A DNA stretch of 64,000 nucleotides from Planctomycetota bacterium (GTDB lineage: Bacteria; Planctomycetota; UBA1135; GCA-002686595): assembly GCA_023150475.1 (NCBI GenBank), contig JAKLKU010000007.1:246110-310109 (forward strand), written 5' to 3'. Of the stretch, positions 16,875 through 26,322 are shown in pieces (within the stretch, counting starts at the first letter, position 1; every line of letters starts with the position of its first letter). The translations under genes were made by a program, and so were the position numbers. The notes below the pieces were generated by a model. It was not told the origin of the DNA and ran no database searches. It worked only from the letters and a program-made list of their open reading frames with translations.

Positions 16875-18593
16875 TCAGCTCGTCGACGTGCGGAACTTGG
16901 TCCAGTCGATGCCGAGCTTGCGCATGCGCGAGCGGAGCGTGTGCGGGTTGATGCCGAGCAGGCTCGCGGCGCCGTAGGGGCCTTCGATGCGGCCGCGGGT
17001 CTTCGCGAGCGCGTTCTCGATGTGGCGGATCATCGCCGCGTCGAGCGACGCTTCGGCCGCGGCGTTCGCGGCTGCGTCGTGAGGATGAGCGCCCGTGCCG
17101 CCGTTCGTGGCGCCAGTCATCGAGGCGAACGCGCCGCTCGAACCCGCCGGCGCGCCTCGCACGGCGAAGGCACTCGCCGCTCCGCCAGCCTGCGTCTCGC
17201 CGACGTCGAGCGCGCCGAGCGGCGCAGCCGAAAGCGTCTCGACGTGCGCCGCGCGCGGCAGACTGCCGAGCGCCGCCGCGAGCGCGAGATGCCGTCCGTC
17301 GCCGAGGATCGCGGCGCGTTCGATCACGCTCGCGAGCTCGCGCACGTTGCCCGGCCACTCGTACTCGACCAGCACGCGCAGTTCTTCCGGCGTCGGCGTC
17401 AACGCGACGCCGTAGAGCCGCAGCCCCGCGCGGCTCGCGAAGTGCGCCGCGAGCGCCGGGATGTCCGCCGCGCGCTCGCGCAGCGGCGGCAAACGGATCG
17501 GGAAGACGTTGATGCGGTACCAGAGGTCCTGACGGAACGTGCCGTCGCCGACCAACGTCTCCATGTCGCGGTGCGTCGCGGCGACGAGCCGCACGTCGAC
17601 GTGCAGCGGCTCTTGGCCGCCGACGCGCTCGAACGACCCGTCTTGCAGCACGCGCAGGAGCCGGACTTGCGCCGCCGCGGGCAGTTCGCCGAGTTCGTCG
17701 AGGAAGAGCGTGCCACCGTCCGCGCGCTCGAACCAACCGCGGCGCGTGTTGACCGCGCCGGTGAAGCTGCCGCGCTCGTGGCCGAAGAGCTCCGAATCGA
17801 CGAGCTCCGGCGGGATCGCGCCGCAATTGACGCGCAGAAAAGGACCCTTCGCGCGCCGCGAACGCGAGTGGATGTTGCGCGCGACGACTTCCTTGCCCGA
17901 ACCGGTTTCGCCGAGGATCAGGACCGGCGCGTCGGTGCGCGCGACTTGTTCGACGCGCTCCATCACTTCGCGCAAGCCGGTCGATGCGCCGACGACCGAC
18001 TCGCTGATGTCCTCGCGCTGCAGGCGCGAGAGCAACGCGCGGTTGTCGGCTTCCGCCGCTTCGCGCAAGCGTGCGAGCTCGTGCGCGCGCACGTCGTTCG
18101 CGAGCGCGACCGACAGCGGTTCGCGCAACGCGTCGGCCCACGCGGCGGCGTTCACCAACGCGTCGCTCGCGCTTTCGAGCAGCAGCACGCCCGCGGGCTT
18201 GCCATCGTCGGCGAGCGGCGCGGCGAGCGGCGCGGCGAGCAGCGCGACTCGGCGGCCCGTCGGTTCGAGGATGCGCCGCAAGCCGTCGGTCTCGTTCGTC
18301 TTGAACGCGCGCACCGCGCCTTGACGGAACCACTCGCGCAGGCGGTCGAGATCGGGCGGCGCGAGCTCGGTGCGCGGCGCGCCGGATTCGTGCTCGCCGC
18401 CGGCGAAGTGCGCGGCCGCCGTTTCGATGCGCGCCGACGCCAGATCGATGCGGCGCACGCAGAGTCCGGAGAGCCCGAGCTCGCGTTCGAGGCGTGCGAA
18501 GAGCCGCGCCGCCGTCGGCGCGAGATCGGCGTGGCGGCCGACTTCTTTCCAGACGTCGAGCAGGAACGAGAGCGGCGCGTCGGTCGGGGGCAT
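16875..18593 (-). CDS. GAF-domain sigma54-dependent transcriptional activator
   Basis: 572 residues from the ATG used here; a GTG 17 codons upstream is the track start. Order: GAF-like sensor (about 10-185), AAA+ domain with Walker A 'GETGSGKE', sigma54-contact loop 'GSFTGA' (usual GAFTGA, one A to S change), Walker B 'GGTLFLDE' and arginine-finger region 'FRQDLWYRINVFPIRLPPLRER', an Ala/Gly-rich linker, and a Fis-type helix-turn-helix 'GAASLLGINPHTLRSRMRKLGI'. The FhlA/NorR-like layout predicts activation of a sigma54 promoter after a small-molecule signal. It is divergent from the sulfate transport operon, but no -24/-12 element was found there, so its target is open. Confidence 0.93.
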   Translation of the reverse strand: MPPTDAPLSFLLDVWKEVGRHADLAPTAARLFARLERELGLSGLCVRRIDLASARIETAAAHFAGGEHESGAPRTELAPPDLDRLREWFRQGAVRAFKTNETDGLRRILEPTGRRVALLAAPLAAPLADDGKPAGVLLLESASDALVNAAAWADALREPLSVALANDVRAHELARLREAAEADNRALLSRLQREDISESVVGASTGLREVMERVEQVARTDAPVLILGETGSGKEVVARNIHSRSRRAKGPFLRVNCGAIPPELVDSELFGHERGSFTGAVNTRRGWFERADGGTLFLDELGELPAAAQVRLLRVLQDGSFERVGGQEPLHVDVRLVAATHRDMETLVGDGTFRQDLWYRINVFPIRLPPLRERAADIPALAAHFASRAGLRLYGVALTPTPEELRVLVEYEWPGNVRELASVIERAAILGDGRHLALAAALGSLPRAAHVETLSAAPLGALDVGETQAGGAASAFAVRGAPAGSSGAFASMTGATNGGTGAHPHDAAANAAAEASLDAAMIRHIENALAKTRGRIEGPYGAASLLGINPHTLRSRMRKLGIDWTKFRTSTS

Positions 18594-18689
18594 GCGGGAG
18601 TCCGTCGGTGCGGTTGCGGCGGGGGACTCGCGGCCGCAAAGCACGAATCATGCCCGAACGCGCGACGCGGGCGTAGGGCTCCGGCCAGG

Positions 18690-18800
18690 GCCCGCGCGGG
18701 CTGCGCACCGTGGCGGAGCTCGTGGCCCGTCACGGCCGGGCCAGGAAACTTCGCGGGGCGCCCCGTGCGAACCGGGGCGGACGCGCGGGAAACGCGGTGG
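18690..18800 (+). ncRNA. Hairpin-rich leader upstream of the sulfate operon (candidate cis-regulatory RNA)
   Basis: The 302 bp between the sigma54 activator and sbp hold no gene. Within them are consecutive perfect stems: palindrome GCCCGCGCGGGC (about 18690-18701), GGCCCG/CGGGCC (18724-18729 with 18737-18742, 7-nt loop), GCCCCG/CGGGGC (18760-18765 with 18773-18778, 7-nt loop) and CGCG-GGAAA-CGCG just after. No match to the known SAM, SAH, cobalamin or c-di-GMP riboswitch consensus could be recognised by eye. High GC makes chance stems common, so this is tentative. Confidence 0.3.
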
Positions 18801-18895
18801 GGCGCGTGGGTGAGCGCCGGGACGCAGTCGGCATGTCCGTTGCCTTCACGGCGCCGAACCGCACGAACCGCATTCCTTTCCAACCCACGCTCCAC

Positions 18896-19963
18896 ATGAA
18901 TCCGCAATCGCTCCGTCTCGTTCGCCGCGCGCTGCTCGCGTTCGGCGCGTCGTCCGTCGTCCTGCTCGCCGCGCTGCCGTCGCGTGCGGCGCAGCCCACC
19001 GCAGCGCGGCCCGCCAAAGAGGTCCAGCTGCTCAACGTCTCCTACGACCCGACGCGCGAGTTCTACCAGGACTACAACGCGCTCTTCGCGAAGCACTGGA
19101 AGGCGAAGACCGGCGACGACGTCGTCGTGCAGCAGTCGCACGGCGGCTCCGGCAAACAAGCGCGTTCGGTGATCGACGGGCTCGAAGCGGACATCGTCAC
19201 GCTCGCGCTCGCCTACGACATCGACGCGATCGCCGACAAAGCGAAGCTCTTGCCCGTCGAGTGGCAGAAGCGCCTGCCGCAGAACAGCGCGCCGTACACG
19301 TCGACGATCGTCTTCCTGGTCCGCAAGGGCAACCCGAAGGGGATCAAGGACTGGGGCGATCTCGTCAAGGAAGGCGTCGAAGTGATCACGCCGAACCCGA
19401 AGACCTCCGGCGGCGCGCGTTGGAACTACCTCGCGGCGTGGGGCTGGGCCTTGAAGCAGCACGCGGGCGACGAAGCCAAGGCGCGCGGGTTCGTCAAGGA
19501 GCTCTTCCAGCACGTGCCGGTGCTCGATTCCGGCGCGCGCGGCGCGACGATGACGTTCGCGCAGCGCGGGCTCGGCGACGTCTTCCTCGCGTGGGAGAAC
19601 GAGGCTTATCTGGCGCTCACGGAATTCGGCGCGGACAAGCTCGAGATCGTCGTCCCGTCGCTCTCCATCCTCGCGGAACCGCCGGTGACCGTCGTCGACA
19701 AGGTCGCCGAGCGCCACGGTACGCGCGAGGTCGCCCAGGCCTACCTCGAGTTCCTCTACACGAAGGAAGCACAGGAACTGATCGCGAAGCACCACTACCG
19801 CCCGCGCGACGTCGAAGTCGCCAAGGCGCACGCGAAGGAGTTCGCGAACGTCGCGCTCTTCTCGATCGACGAAGTCTTCGGCGGCTGGCGCAAGGCGCAG
19901 AAGACGCACTTCGACGACGGCGGCGTGTTCGACCAGATCTACACGCAGGCGGCCGCCAAGTGA
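18896..19963 (+). CDS. sbp: Sulfate/thiosulfate ABC transporter substrate-binding protein
   Basis: 355 residues from the ATG that begins the signal peptide '[27 protein letters not shown]'; the track start upstream is rejected. Sbp/CysP hallmarks: '[17 protein letters not shown]', '[33 protein letters not shown]', '[17 protein letters not shown]' and '[13 protein letters not shown]'. It binds periplasmic sulfate or thiosulfate and delivers it to CysTW. First gene of a complete sbp-cysT-cysW-cysA operon. No lipobox, so it is likely a free periplasmic protein. No Shine-Dalgarno is evident at the ATG. Confidence 0.96.
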   Translation: MNPQSLRLVRRALLAFGASSVVLLAALPSRAAQPTAARPAKEVQLLNVSYDPTREFYQDYNALFAKHWKAKTGDDVVVQQSHGGSGKQARSVIDGLEADIVTLALAYDIDAIADKAKLLPVEWQKRLPQNSAPYTSTIVFLVRKGNPKGIKDWGDLVKEGVEVITPNPKTSGGARWNYLAAWGWALKQHAGDEAKARGFVKELFQHVPVLDSGARGATMTFAQRGLGDVFLAWENEAYLALTEFGADKLEIVVPSLSILAEPPVTVVDKVAERHGTREVAQAYLEFLYTKEAQELIAKHHYRPRDVEVAKAHAKEFANVALFSIDEVFGGWRKAQKTHFDDGGVFDQIYTQAAAK

Positions 19964-20002
19964 GCTGCTGAGCGACGTCGCGAACGGAAGAGCACACACC
20001 CC

Positions 20003-20848
20003 ATGGCACGTCTTGGATCGGTCCGCAATCGCCGAGCACGCGTCTTGCCCGGCTTCGGGCTGACGCTGGGCTTCACGCTGACGTACCTCGGGTTGATCGT
20101 GCTCTTGCCGTTCGCGGCGCTCGTGTGGAAGACCGCCGACCTTTCCTGGGGGGAGTTCCTCGCCAAGGTCACCGACCCGCGCGTCGTCGCGTCGTACCGA
20201 CTGTCGTTCGGCACGGCGCTCGTCGCCGGGTTGGTGAACGTGGTGTTCGGGCTGGTGGTCGCGTGGGTGCTCGTGCGTTACCGCTTTCCGGGCCGGCGAC
20301 TGATCGACGCGATCGTCGACTTGCCGTTCGCGCTGCCGACCGCGGTCTCGGGCATCGCGCTGACGACGCTCTACGCGAAGACCGGCTGGTTCGGCTCGGT
20401 GCTCGACCGTTTCGGCATCCAAGGCGCGTTCAGTCCGTTCGGCATCACCGTCGCGCTCGCGTTCGTCGGCTTCCCGTTCGTCGTGCGCACGGTGCAGCCC
20501 GCGCTCGAGGACCTCGAAGCCGAGCTCGAGGACGCCGCCGCCTCGCTCGGTGCGACGCGTTTGCAGATCTTCCTGCGCGTGCTCCTGCCGAGCGTCTTAC
20601 CCGCGCTGCTCACCGGCTTCGCGTTGTCGTTCGCACGCGCGCTCGGCGAGTACGGTTCGATCGTCTTCATCGCGGGCAACCAACCGATGAAGACCGAGAT
20701 CACGCCGCTCCTGATCATCGTCAAGCTCGAGCAGTACGACTACGCCGGCGCGACGGCGATCGCCGTGTCGTTGCTCGCGGCGTCGTTCGTGTTGCTCTTC
20801 GCGATCAACCTGCTCCAGGCCTGGAGCCAACGCCACCATGCCGCCTGA
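20003..20848 (+). CDS. cysT: Sulfate ABC transporter permease CysT (CysU)
   Basis: 281 residues with six predicted TM helices. Family signatures: 'LPGFGLTLGFTLTYLGLIVLLPFAAL' at the N-terminus, 'DLPFALPTAVSGIALTTLYA', and the EAA loop 'LEDAAASLGATRLQIFLRVLLPSVLPALLTG' that contacts CysA. 'ALGEYGSIVFIAGN' is the usual CysT segment. It pairs with CysW to form the sulfate channel. The 3' end overlaps cysW by 11 bp. Confidence 0.96.
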   Translation: MARLGSVRNRRARVLPGFGLTLGFTLTYLGLIVLLPFAALVWKTADLSWGEFLAKVTDPRVVASYRLSFGTALVAGLVNVVFGLVVAWVLVRYRFPGRRLIDAIVDLPFALPTAVSGIALTTLYAKTGWFGSVLDRFGIQGAFSPFGITVALAFVGFPFVVRTVQPALEDLEAELEDAAASLGATRLQIFLRVLLPSVLPALLTGFALSFARALGEYGSIVFIAGNQPMKTEITPLLIIVKLEQYDYAGATAIAVSLLAASFVLLFAINLLQAWSQRHHAA

Positions 20849-21752
20849 CGCCGTCGTCTCTCGCGACTTGCTCGCGCTCCAACGAGCGGCCTACGCTTCG
20901 GCGCGCACCGAGAAGCCGTGGGTCCGCCGCACTTTGATCGGGCTCGCGTTGACGTTCGTCGCGTTGCTGGTGCTCGCGCCGCTCGCGATCGTGTTCCTCT
21001 TCGCGTTCGAGAAGGGCCGCGACGTCTACTTCGCGGCGCTGACGGATCCGGTCGCGTGGTCGGCGATCCGGCTGACGCTGTTCACGGCGGCCGTGTGCGT
21101 GCCGATCAACACGGCGTTCGGCGTCGCCGCCGCGTGGGCGATCACCAAATTCGACTTCCGCGGCAAGAGCCTGCTGATCACGCTGATCGACTTGCCGTTC
21201 GCGGTCTCGCCGGTGATCGCGGGGCTGATCTTCGTGCTGCTCTTCGGCCTGCAAGGCTGGCTCGGGCCGTGGCTCGTCGAGCACGGCGTCAAAGTGATCT
21301 TCGCGCCCGCCGGGATCGTGCTCGCGACGATGTTCGTCACGTTCCCGTTCGTCGCGCGCGAACTCGTGCCGCTGATGCAGGCGCAAGGCGCGGAGGAGGA
21401 GCAAGCGGCCATGATGCTCGGCGCGTCGGGCTGGAAGACGTTCTGGCGCGTCACGCTCCCGAACGTCAAGTGGGGCCTGCTCTACGGCGTGATCCTCTGC
21501 AACGCGCGAGCGATGGGCGAGTTCGGCGCCGTGTCGGTGGTTTCCGGCCACGTGCGCGGGTTGACCAACACGATGACCCTGCACGTCGAGATCCTCTACA
21601 ACGAGTACGACACGGCGGGAGCGTTCGCGGTCGCGTCGTTGCTCACGTTGCTCGCGCTGGTGACGCTCGTGCTGAAGTCCTTGATCGAGAGCCGGCACCT
21701 GAAACCGCTGAAGGCCAAGCTCGCGCGCGAAGCGCGCGGAGACGACGCATGA
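20838..21752 (+). CDS. cysW: Sulfate ABC transporter permease CysW
   Basis: 304 residues, six TM helices, with a soluble N-terminal about 30 residues. CysW markers: '[19 protein letters not shown]', '[44 protein letters not shown]' (EAA loop), '[36 protein letters not shown]'. It starts inside cysT and its TGA overlaps the cysA ATG (ATGA), so the operon is tightly coupled. Inner-membrane half-channel for sulfate or thiosulfate uptake. Confidence 0.96.
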   Translation: MPPDAVVSRDLLALQRAAYASARTEKPWVRRTLIGLALTFVALLVLAPLAIVFLFAFEKGRDVYFAALTDPVAWSAIRLTLFTAAVCVPINTAFGVAAAWAITKFDFRGKSLLITLIDLPFAVSPVIAGLIFVLLFGLQGWLGPWLVEHGVKVIFAPAGIVLATMFVTFPFVARELVPLMQAQGAEEEQAAMMLGASGWKTFWRVTLPNVKWGLLYGVILCNARAMGEFGAVSVVSGHVRGLTNTMTLHVEILYNEYDTAGAFAVASLLTLLALVTLVLKSLIESRHLKPLKAKLAREARGDDA

Positions 21753-22816
21753 AGATCTCGGTCCGCAACGTCACGAAGACCTTCGGCAACTATCGCGCGC
21801 TCGACGACGTGTCGCTCGAAGTGCCCGACGGAGAGCTCGTCGCGCTGCTCGGGCCGTCGGGCTCGGGCAAGACGACGCTCCTGCGCATCATCGCGGGCCT
21901 CGAGCTCCCCGAGCACGGCAACGTCTTCTTCGACGACGACGACGCGGCACGGCGCAAGCCCGGCGAACGGCGCGTCGGCTTCGTGTTCCAGCACTACGCG
22001 CTCTTCCGGCACATGTCGGTCTTCGAGAACGTCGCGTTCGGACTGCGCGTTCGTCCGCGGAGCACCCGCCCCGCCGAGCCCGAGATCCGCCGCCGCGTCC
22101 ACGACCTCCTGGGGATGGTCCAACTCGACGGTTTCGCCGAACGTTTCCCGAGCCAACTTTCGGGCGGCCAGCGCCAACGCGTCGCGCTCGCCCGTGCGCT
22201 CGCCGTCGAGCCGCGCGTGCTCCTGCTCGACGAACCGTTCGGTGCGCTCGACGCGAAGGTGCGCGAGGAGCTGCGACAGTGGCTGCGCCGTCTGCACGAC
22301 GAGATCGGCGTCACCAGTCTCTTCGTCACGCACGACCAAGAAGAAGCGCTCGACGTCGCCGACCGGGTCGTCGTGATGGACCACGGCAAGATCGAGCAGG
22401 TGGGCAGCCCCGAGGAGGTCTTCCACAGTCCGGCGAACGAGTTCGTGCTCGGCTTCCTCGGTCAGGTCAACCGACTCGAAGTGCGCGCGCTGCGCGGCGA
22501 GCCCATGTTCGCGCCGCGGCCGTATCCCGATCTCGGCGCGACGGCGCCTCAGGCTCGGATCTTCGCGCGGCCGCACCAAGTCGGGCTCGCGAAGACCCAG
22601 CCCGACGGTCCGGCGTTCCCGGCGAAGGTCGTGCGCGTCCACGCCGCCGGCCCGATCGTGCGCGTCGAGCTCGCGAGCGAGTTCGGCGAGATCCGCGCCG
22701 AGATCTCGCACGACCGACTGCGCGAACTCGAGCTCCGCGACGGCGTGCGCGTGTGGGTCGGGCTGCTCGAGTACCGCGTCTATCCGCACGACGGGGCGGC
22801 GGAACGACTCGGCTAG
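21749..22816 (+). CDS. cysA: Sulfate ABC transporter ATPase CysA
   Basis: 355 residues; ATG chosen at the 4-bp overlap with cysW rather than the longer track ORF. Nucleotide-binding domain with Walker A '[11 protein letters not shown]', signature '[15 protein letters not shown]', Walker B '[15 protein letters not shown]', '[15 protein letters not shown]', and a C-terminal regulatory TOBE-like domain (about 240-355) including '[12 protein letters not shown]' and '[10 protein letters not shown]'. Such sequences are typical of CysA. It energises uptake by CysTW. A strong hairpin follows 30 bp after the stop. Confidence 0.96.
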   Translation: MKISVRNVTKTFGNYRALDDVSLEVPDGELVALLGPSGSGKTTLLRIIAGLELPEHGNVFFDDDDAARRKPGERRVGFVFQHYALFRHMSVFENVAFGLRVRPRSTRPAEPEIRRRVHDLLGMVQLDGFAERFPSQLSGGQRQRVALARALAVEPRVLLLDEPFGALDAKVREELRQWLRRLHDEIGVTSLFVTHDQEEALDVADRVVVMDHGKIEQVGSPEEVFHSPANEFVLGFLGQVNRLEVRALRGEPMFAPRPYPDLGATAPQARIFARPHQVGLAKTQPDGPAFPAKVVRVHAAGPIVRVELASEFGEIRAEISHDRLRELELRDGVRVWVGLLEYRVYPHDGAAERLG

Positions 22817-22846
22817 TCGCCGGTCGCTGCGCCGGCACGCCGAAAA

Positions 22847-22889
22847 GAGCGCCGGCCGGCTCCGCGCGCTGCGGAACCGGCCGGCTCGA
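22847..22889. terminator. Bidirectional hairpin terminator between cysA and hppA
   Basis: Left arm GCCGGCCGGCTCCGC (22851-22865) pairs with GCGGAACCGGCCGGC (22871-22885), 14 of 15 positions, 5-nt loop. It sits between two convergent genes. No T-tract on either strand, which is common for very GC-rich genomes. Confidence 0.65.
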
Positions 22890-22906
22890 AGGTCACGGCT
22901 GAGCGC

Positions 22907-25294
22907 TCAGCTCTTGATGCGCATGCCGTAGAAGCTCTTGTGGACGAAGAAGCACGCGATCAGGAAGAACGCGGCCGACAGGCCGAGCACCAGGTTCGCG
23001 TTGTCTTCCTTCAGCATGACCGCGAGTTCGACCGCGAGCAGACCGAAGAGCGTCGTGAACTTGATCACGGGGTTCATCGCGACCGAGCTCGTGTCCTTGA
23101 ACGGGTCGCCGACCGTGTCGCCGACGACGGCCGCCGCGTGGAGCGGCGTGCCTTTCGCGCGGAGCTCGGTTTCGACGACCTTCTTCGCGTTGTCCCAAGC
23201 ACCGCCGGCGTTCGCCATGAAGAGCGCTTGGAACAGACCGAACAGCGCGATCGCGATCAGGTAGCCGACGAAGAAGTACGGCTCGAAGAACGCGAAGGCG
23301 AGCGTCGCGAAGAACACGGTCAAGAAGATGTTGAACATGCCCTTCTGCGCGTACTGCGTGCAGATCTCGACGACCTTCTTCGAGTCGGCGACCGAGGCCT
23401 TCTCCGCGCCGTCGAGGCGGATGTTCTTCTTGATGAACTCGACCGCGCGGTAGGCGCCGGTCGCGACCGCCTGGGTCGACGCGCCGGTGAACCAGTAGAT
23501 CACCGAGCCGCCGAGGATCAGGCCGAGCAGGAACGGCGGGTGCAGCAGCGAGAGCTTCGCGATCGCGGCTTGGTCGGTCAGACCGTGCGTCAGCGCCATG
23601 ATCGTCGCGAAGATCATCGTCGTCGCGCCCACGACCGCGGTGCCGATCAGCACGGGCTTGGCCGTCGCCTTGAACGTGTTGCCGGCGCCGTCGTTCTCCT
23701 CGAGGTAGTCCTTCGCCTTCTCGAAGTTCGGAGCGAAGCCGAAGTCCTTCTGGATCTCCTGCTTGACGTTCGGCACGGACTCGATGAGCGAGAGCTCGTA
23801 CACCGACTGCGCGTTGTCCGTCACCGGACCATACGAGTCGACCGCGATCGTCACCGGGCCCATGCCGAGGAAGCCGAACGCGACGAGACCGAACGCGAAG
23901 ATCGCTTCGGCCTTCATGAACTCGGCGAGGCCCATCTGGCTCACCCAGTACGCCGCGCCCATCAGGATCGCGATGACGACGCCCATCCAGTACGCGCTGA
24001 AGTTGCCGGCGGTGAAACCGGCGAGCACGTTGAGCGACGCACCGCCTTCCTTCGACGCTTCGACGCACTCGCGCACGTGGCCCGACTTGGTCGAAGTGAA
24101 GACCTTGATCATCTCCGGGATGATCGCGCCGGCGAGCGTGCCGCACGTGATGATCGTGGAGAGCTTCCACCAGAGCGAACCGTCGCCGAGGTCGCCGATC
24201 AGGACCTTCGACGCGCCGTAGGTGATCGCGATCGAGACGAACGAGGTCAGCCAGACCAGGAAGGTCAGCGGCGCCTCGAAGTCCATGTGGTCGGAGTTCT
24301 TGTACTTCGCGCCCGACAGGACCTCGTTCAGCATGTAGGAAATGCCCGAAGCGAGCACCATCAGGATGCGCATCACGAAGAGCCAGACGATCAATTGCGC
24401 CTGGACCGCTTCCTGGGGCACGGCGAGCAGGATGAACGAGATCAGCGCGACGCCGGTGACGCCGTAGGTCTCGAAGCCGTCGGCCGTCGGACCGACCGAG
24501 TCGCCCGCGTTGTCGCCCGTGCAGTCGGCGATCACGCCCGGGTTGCGCGCGTCGTCTTCCTTGATGTTGAAGACGATCTTCATCAGGTCGGAGCCGATGT
24601 CCGCGATCTTCGTGAAGATGCCGCCCGCGATACGCAGCGCGCTCGCGCCGAGCGACTCACCGATCGCGAAACCGATGAAGCACGGGTAGGCGAGGTCGGC
24701 CGGGATGAAGAGCAGCACGACCAGCATCAGGAGCAGCTCGATCGAGATCAGCAACATGCCGATCGACATGCCGGCCTTGAGCGGGATCTGGTAGACGGGG
24801 TAGGGCTTGCCCTTGAGCGCCGCGAACGCCGTGCGCGAGTTCGCGAACGTGTTCACGCGGATGCCGAACCATGCGACGAACACGCTGCCGAGGATGCCGA
24901 CGACCGAGAAGAAGAGGATCGTCGCGACCGTCCCGAGCGGTTTGTGCAACAGCACCGAGAAGTAGAGGAACACCACCACGCCGATGAAGGCGAAGAGGAT
25001 CCCGATGAACTTCATCTGGGTGCCGAGGTACGTCTTGCAGGTCTCGAAGATCAGCTCCGAGATCTCACGCATCGCCCGGTGGACGGGCATGTTGCGGAGC
25101 TGCTGGTAGATGACCAGACCGAAGATCAGACCGAGGACGCAGACGCCGATGCCGTAGAGGAGCAGCGACTTTCCGTCGGTGCCCATCATGGTGACCTTCG
25201 AGAGGTCCGGCATGACGAGGTCGATTTCGCTCTTGTGCGCAGGTGCCGCCTGCGTCATCGCAGCGCCGGCCTGAACGAGGGGTTCGAGGAGCAT
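22907..25294 (-). CDS. hppA: Membrane-bound ion-translocating pyrophosphatase
   Basis: 795 residues, about 16 TM helices. Hydrolyses PPi and pumps H+ (or Na+). The catalytic loop segments 'KIADIGSDLM', 'KEDDARNPGVIADCTGDNAGDSVGPTADGFETYGVT' and 'GDTVGDPFKDTSSVAMN' are all present. Compared with the canonical DVGADLVGKVE..IPEDDPRNP segment this protein is one residue shorter and differs at several places, so it belongs to a divergent subgroup. 'GNTFKAT' has Lys at the site where K+-dependent enzymes have Ala, so it is predicted K+-independent. A second ATG 12 codons in ('MTQAAPAHKS') is also possible. Single transcription unit. Confidence 0.93.
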   Translation of the reverse strand: MLLEPLVQAGAAMTQAAPAHKSEIDLVMPDLSKVTMMGTDGKSLLLYGIGVCVLGLIFGLVIYQQLRNMPVHRAMREISELIFETCKTYLGTQMKFIGILFAFIGVVVFLYFSVLLHKPLGTVATILFFSVVGILGSVFVAWFGIRVNTFANSRTAFAALKGKPYPVYQIPLKAGMSIGMLLISIELLLMLVVLLFIPADLAYPCFIGFAIGESLGASALRIAGGIFTKIADIGSDLMKIVFNIKEDDARNPGVIADCTGDNAGDSVGPTADGFETYGVTGVALISFILLAVPQEAVQAQLIVWLFVMRILMVLASGISYMLNEVLSGAKYKNSDHMDFEAPLTFLVWLTSFVSIAITYGASKVLIGDLGDGSLWWKLSTIITCGTLAGAIIPEMIKVFTSTKSGHVRECVEASKEGGASLNVLAGFTAGNFSAYWMGVVIAILMGAAYWVSQMGLAEFMKAEAIFAFGLVAFGFLGMGPVTIAVDSYGPVTDNAQSVYELSLIESVPNVKQEIQKDFGFAPNFEKAKDYLEENDGAGNTFKATAKPVLIGTAVVGATTMIFATIMALTHGLTDQAAIAKLSLLHPPFLLGLILGGSVIYWFTGASTQAVATGAYRAVEFIKKNIRLDGAEKASVADSKKVVEICTQYAQKGMFNIFLTVFFATLAFAFFEPYFFVGYLIAIALFGLFQALFMANAGGAWDNAKKVVETELRAKGTPLHAAAVVGDTVGDPFKDTSSVAMNPVIKFTTLFGLLAVELAVMLKEDNANLVLGLSAAFFLIACFFVHKSFYGMRIKS

Positions 25295-25331
25295 GTGGGG
25301 ACTTTGGTAGGGGACCCAAAAATGAGGCGGG

Positions 25332-25337
25332 TTTATA
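25332..25337 (-). promoter_or_regulatory. Possible -10 (TATAAA) of hppA
   Basis: TATAAA on the minus strand (rc of TTTATA), about 38 nt upstream of the first hppA start codon, inside an otherwise GC-rich gap. No convincing -35 at 16-18 bp. Confidence 0.3.
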
Positions 25338-25582
25338 CCTGCGGGCCGGCGAAAAGGGAAGTCGCACGGGCCCCCCGAAGGCCTCGTTCAGGCCTGTCGG
25401 AGCGGCGGCGGCGCCGTGCCGGACCACGGGTTCGCGGCTGCCCGGCCGCGGAGCTCACGACCCTCTCGATGCGCGGCGTCCGGCGCGCCGCGTCGTGACC
25501 GGGCGCCCGCGAGCCGTGGCCCGCAACGCTGCGTCCGTCGAGGCCCGGAGCCCGAGTCCCGGGACGTCGCAAATCCGCGAGG

Positions 25583-26197
25583 TCAGGCGCTCGGCGTGCG
25601 CCGCTTGATCCACGCGCGCGCGACGATGATCAAGACGAGCGCGATCACGACGAACGCGAGCACGAGGTGCAGCTCGCGCACGGTCTCCTTGAAGCGGTCG
25701 GTCTGCTCCCCGAAGAACTTGCCGAGCCAGATCGACGCCGGCACGGACAGCAGGACTCCGAGCGAATCGAGCAAGAGGAACCGCGGGTAGCTCATCCCGA
25801 ACGCACCGGCGATGAAGTAGCCCGGGATGCGCAGGCCCGCGAAGAAGCGGAACGCGAACGTCGCCCAGTTCCCGTGGTCCTTGAACTTCTGTTCGATCTT
25901 CGCGAAACGCTCGGGGTGCAGGATCTTCGACACCCAACGCACGCGCAGCGCCGCCATGCCGTACTTGCGGCCGAGCCAGAACGGGATCGAGTCGCCGATC
26001 AGGATCGCGGCGGAGCAGACGAGCGTGATCTTCCAGAACTCGACGTGCCCTTTGTAGAGCAGCAGTCCGGAGCCGATCAGCGTCACTTCCTCCGGCAGCG
26101 GCAGGCCGACGCCGCAGAGCAAGAGCACGACGAACGGCGCTTCGTAGTTGTAGCGCTCGATGAAGCCGCCGACCCAATCCGCCAGACCGCCGATCAT
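25583..26197 (-). CDS. DedA-family membrane protein
   Basis: 204 residues from the ATG used here; the track begins at a TTG 16 codons upstream. DedA/SNARE-associated (VTT) features: 'ALLCGVGLPLPEEVTLIGSGLL'-like re-entrant segment ('GVGLPLPEE'), 'GDSIPFWLGRKYG', and 'FRFFAGLRIPGYFIAGAFGMSYPRFLLLD' with the conserved F/R-F-x-G-x-R. About five hydrophobic segments. The DedA family contributes to undecaprenyl-phosphate or phospholipid scrambling and proton-dependent processes; the exact role here is not determined. It stands alone between hppA and the ABC-2 operon. Confidence 0.9.
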   Translation of the reverse strand: MIGGLADWVGGFIERYNYEAPFVVLLLCGVGLPLPEEVTLIGSGLLLYKGHVEFWKITLVCSAAILIGDSIPFWLGRKYGMAALRVRWVSKILHPERFAKIEQKFKDHGNWATFAFRFFAGLRIPGYFIAGAFGMSYPRFLLLDSLGVLLSVPASIWLGKFFGEQTDRFKETVRELHLVLAFVVIALVLIIVARAWIKRRTPSA

Positions 26198-26322
26198 GGG
26201 GAGCGCGAAATCGTAGTGTCCGCCGGCGCGTCCGTCTGCGCCCAAGCGCCTGCACGATCGAGCGCCCGAGCCCGGTCACGTTGCGGCCCGTTCAGCTTCG
26301 GGTCTGATCCGCGCTAGGCCGT

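Noticed and set aside
18700-18800. Known riboswitch (cobalamin, SAM, SAH, GEMM) before sbp
   Set aside because: The conserved single-stranded boxes of these classes could not be found; only GC stems are present.
18710-18895. N-terminal extension of the sulfate-binding protein
   Set aside because: The signal peptide begins at the ATG 18896; the upstream codons are the GC-rich leader and read as random Arg/Ala-rich sequence.
18594-18895. Sigma54 (-24/-12) promoter for the sulfate operon
   Set aside because: No TGGCAC-N5-TTGC-type element on either strand despite the adjacent sigma54 activator gene.
22940-25498. 852-residue plus-strand ORF opposite hppA
   Set aside because: Low-complexity antisense frame with no domain; the minus-strand pyrophosphatase has all catalytic motifs.
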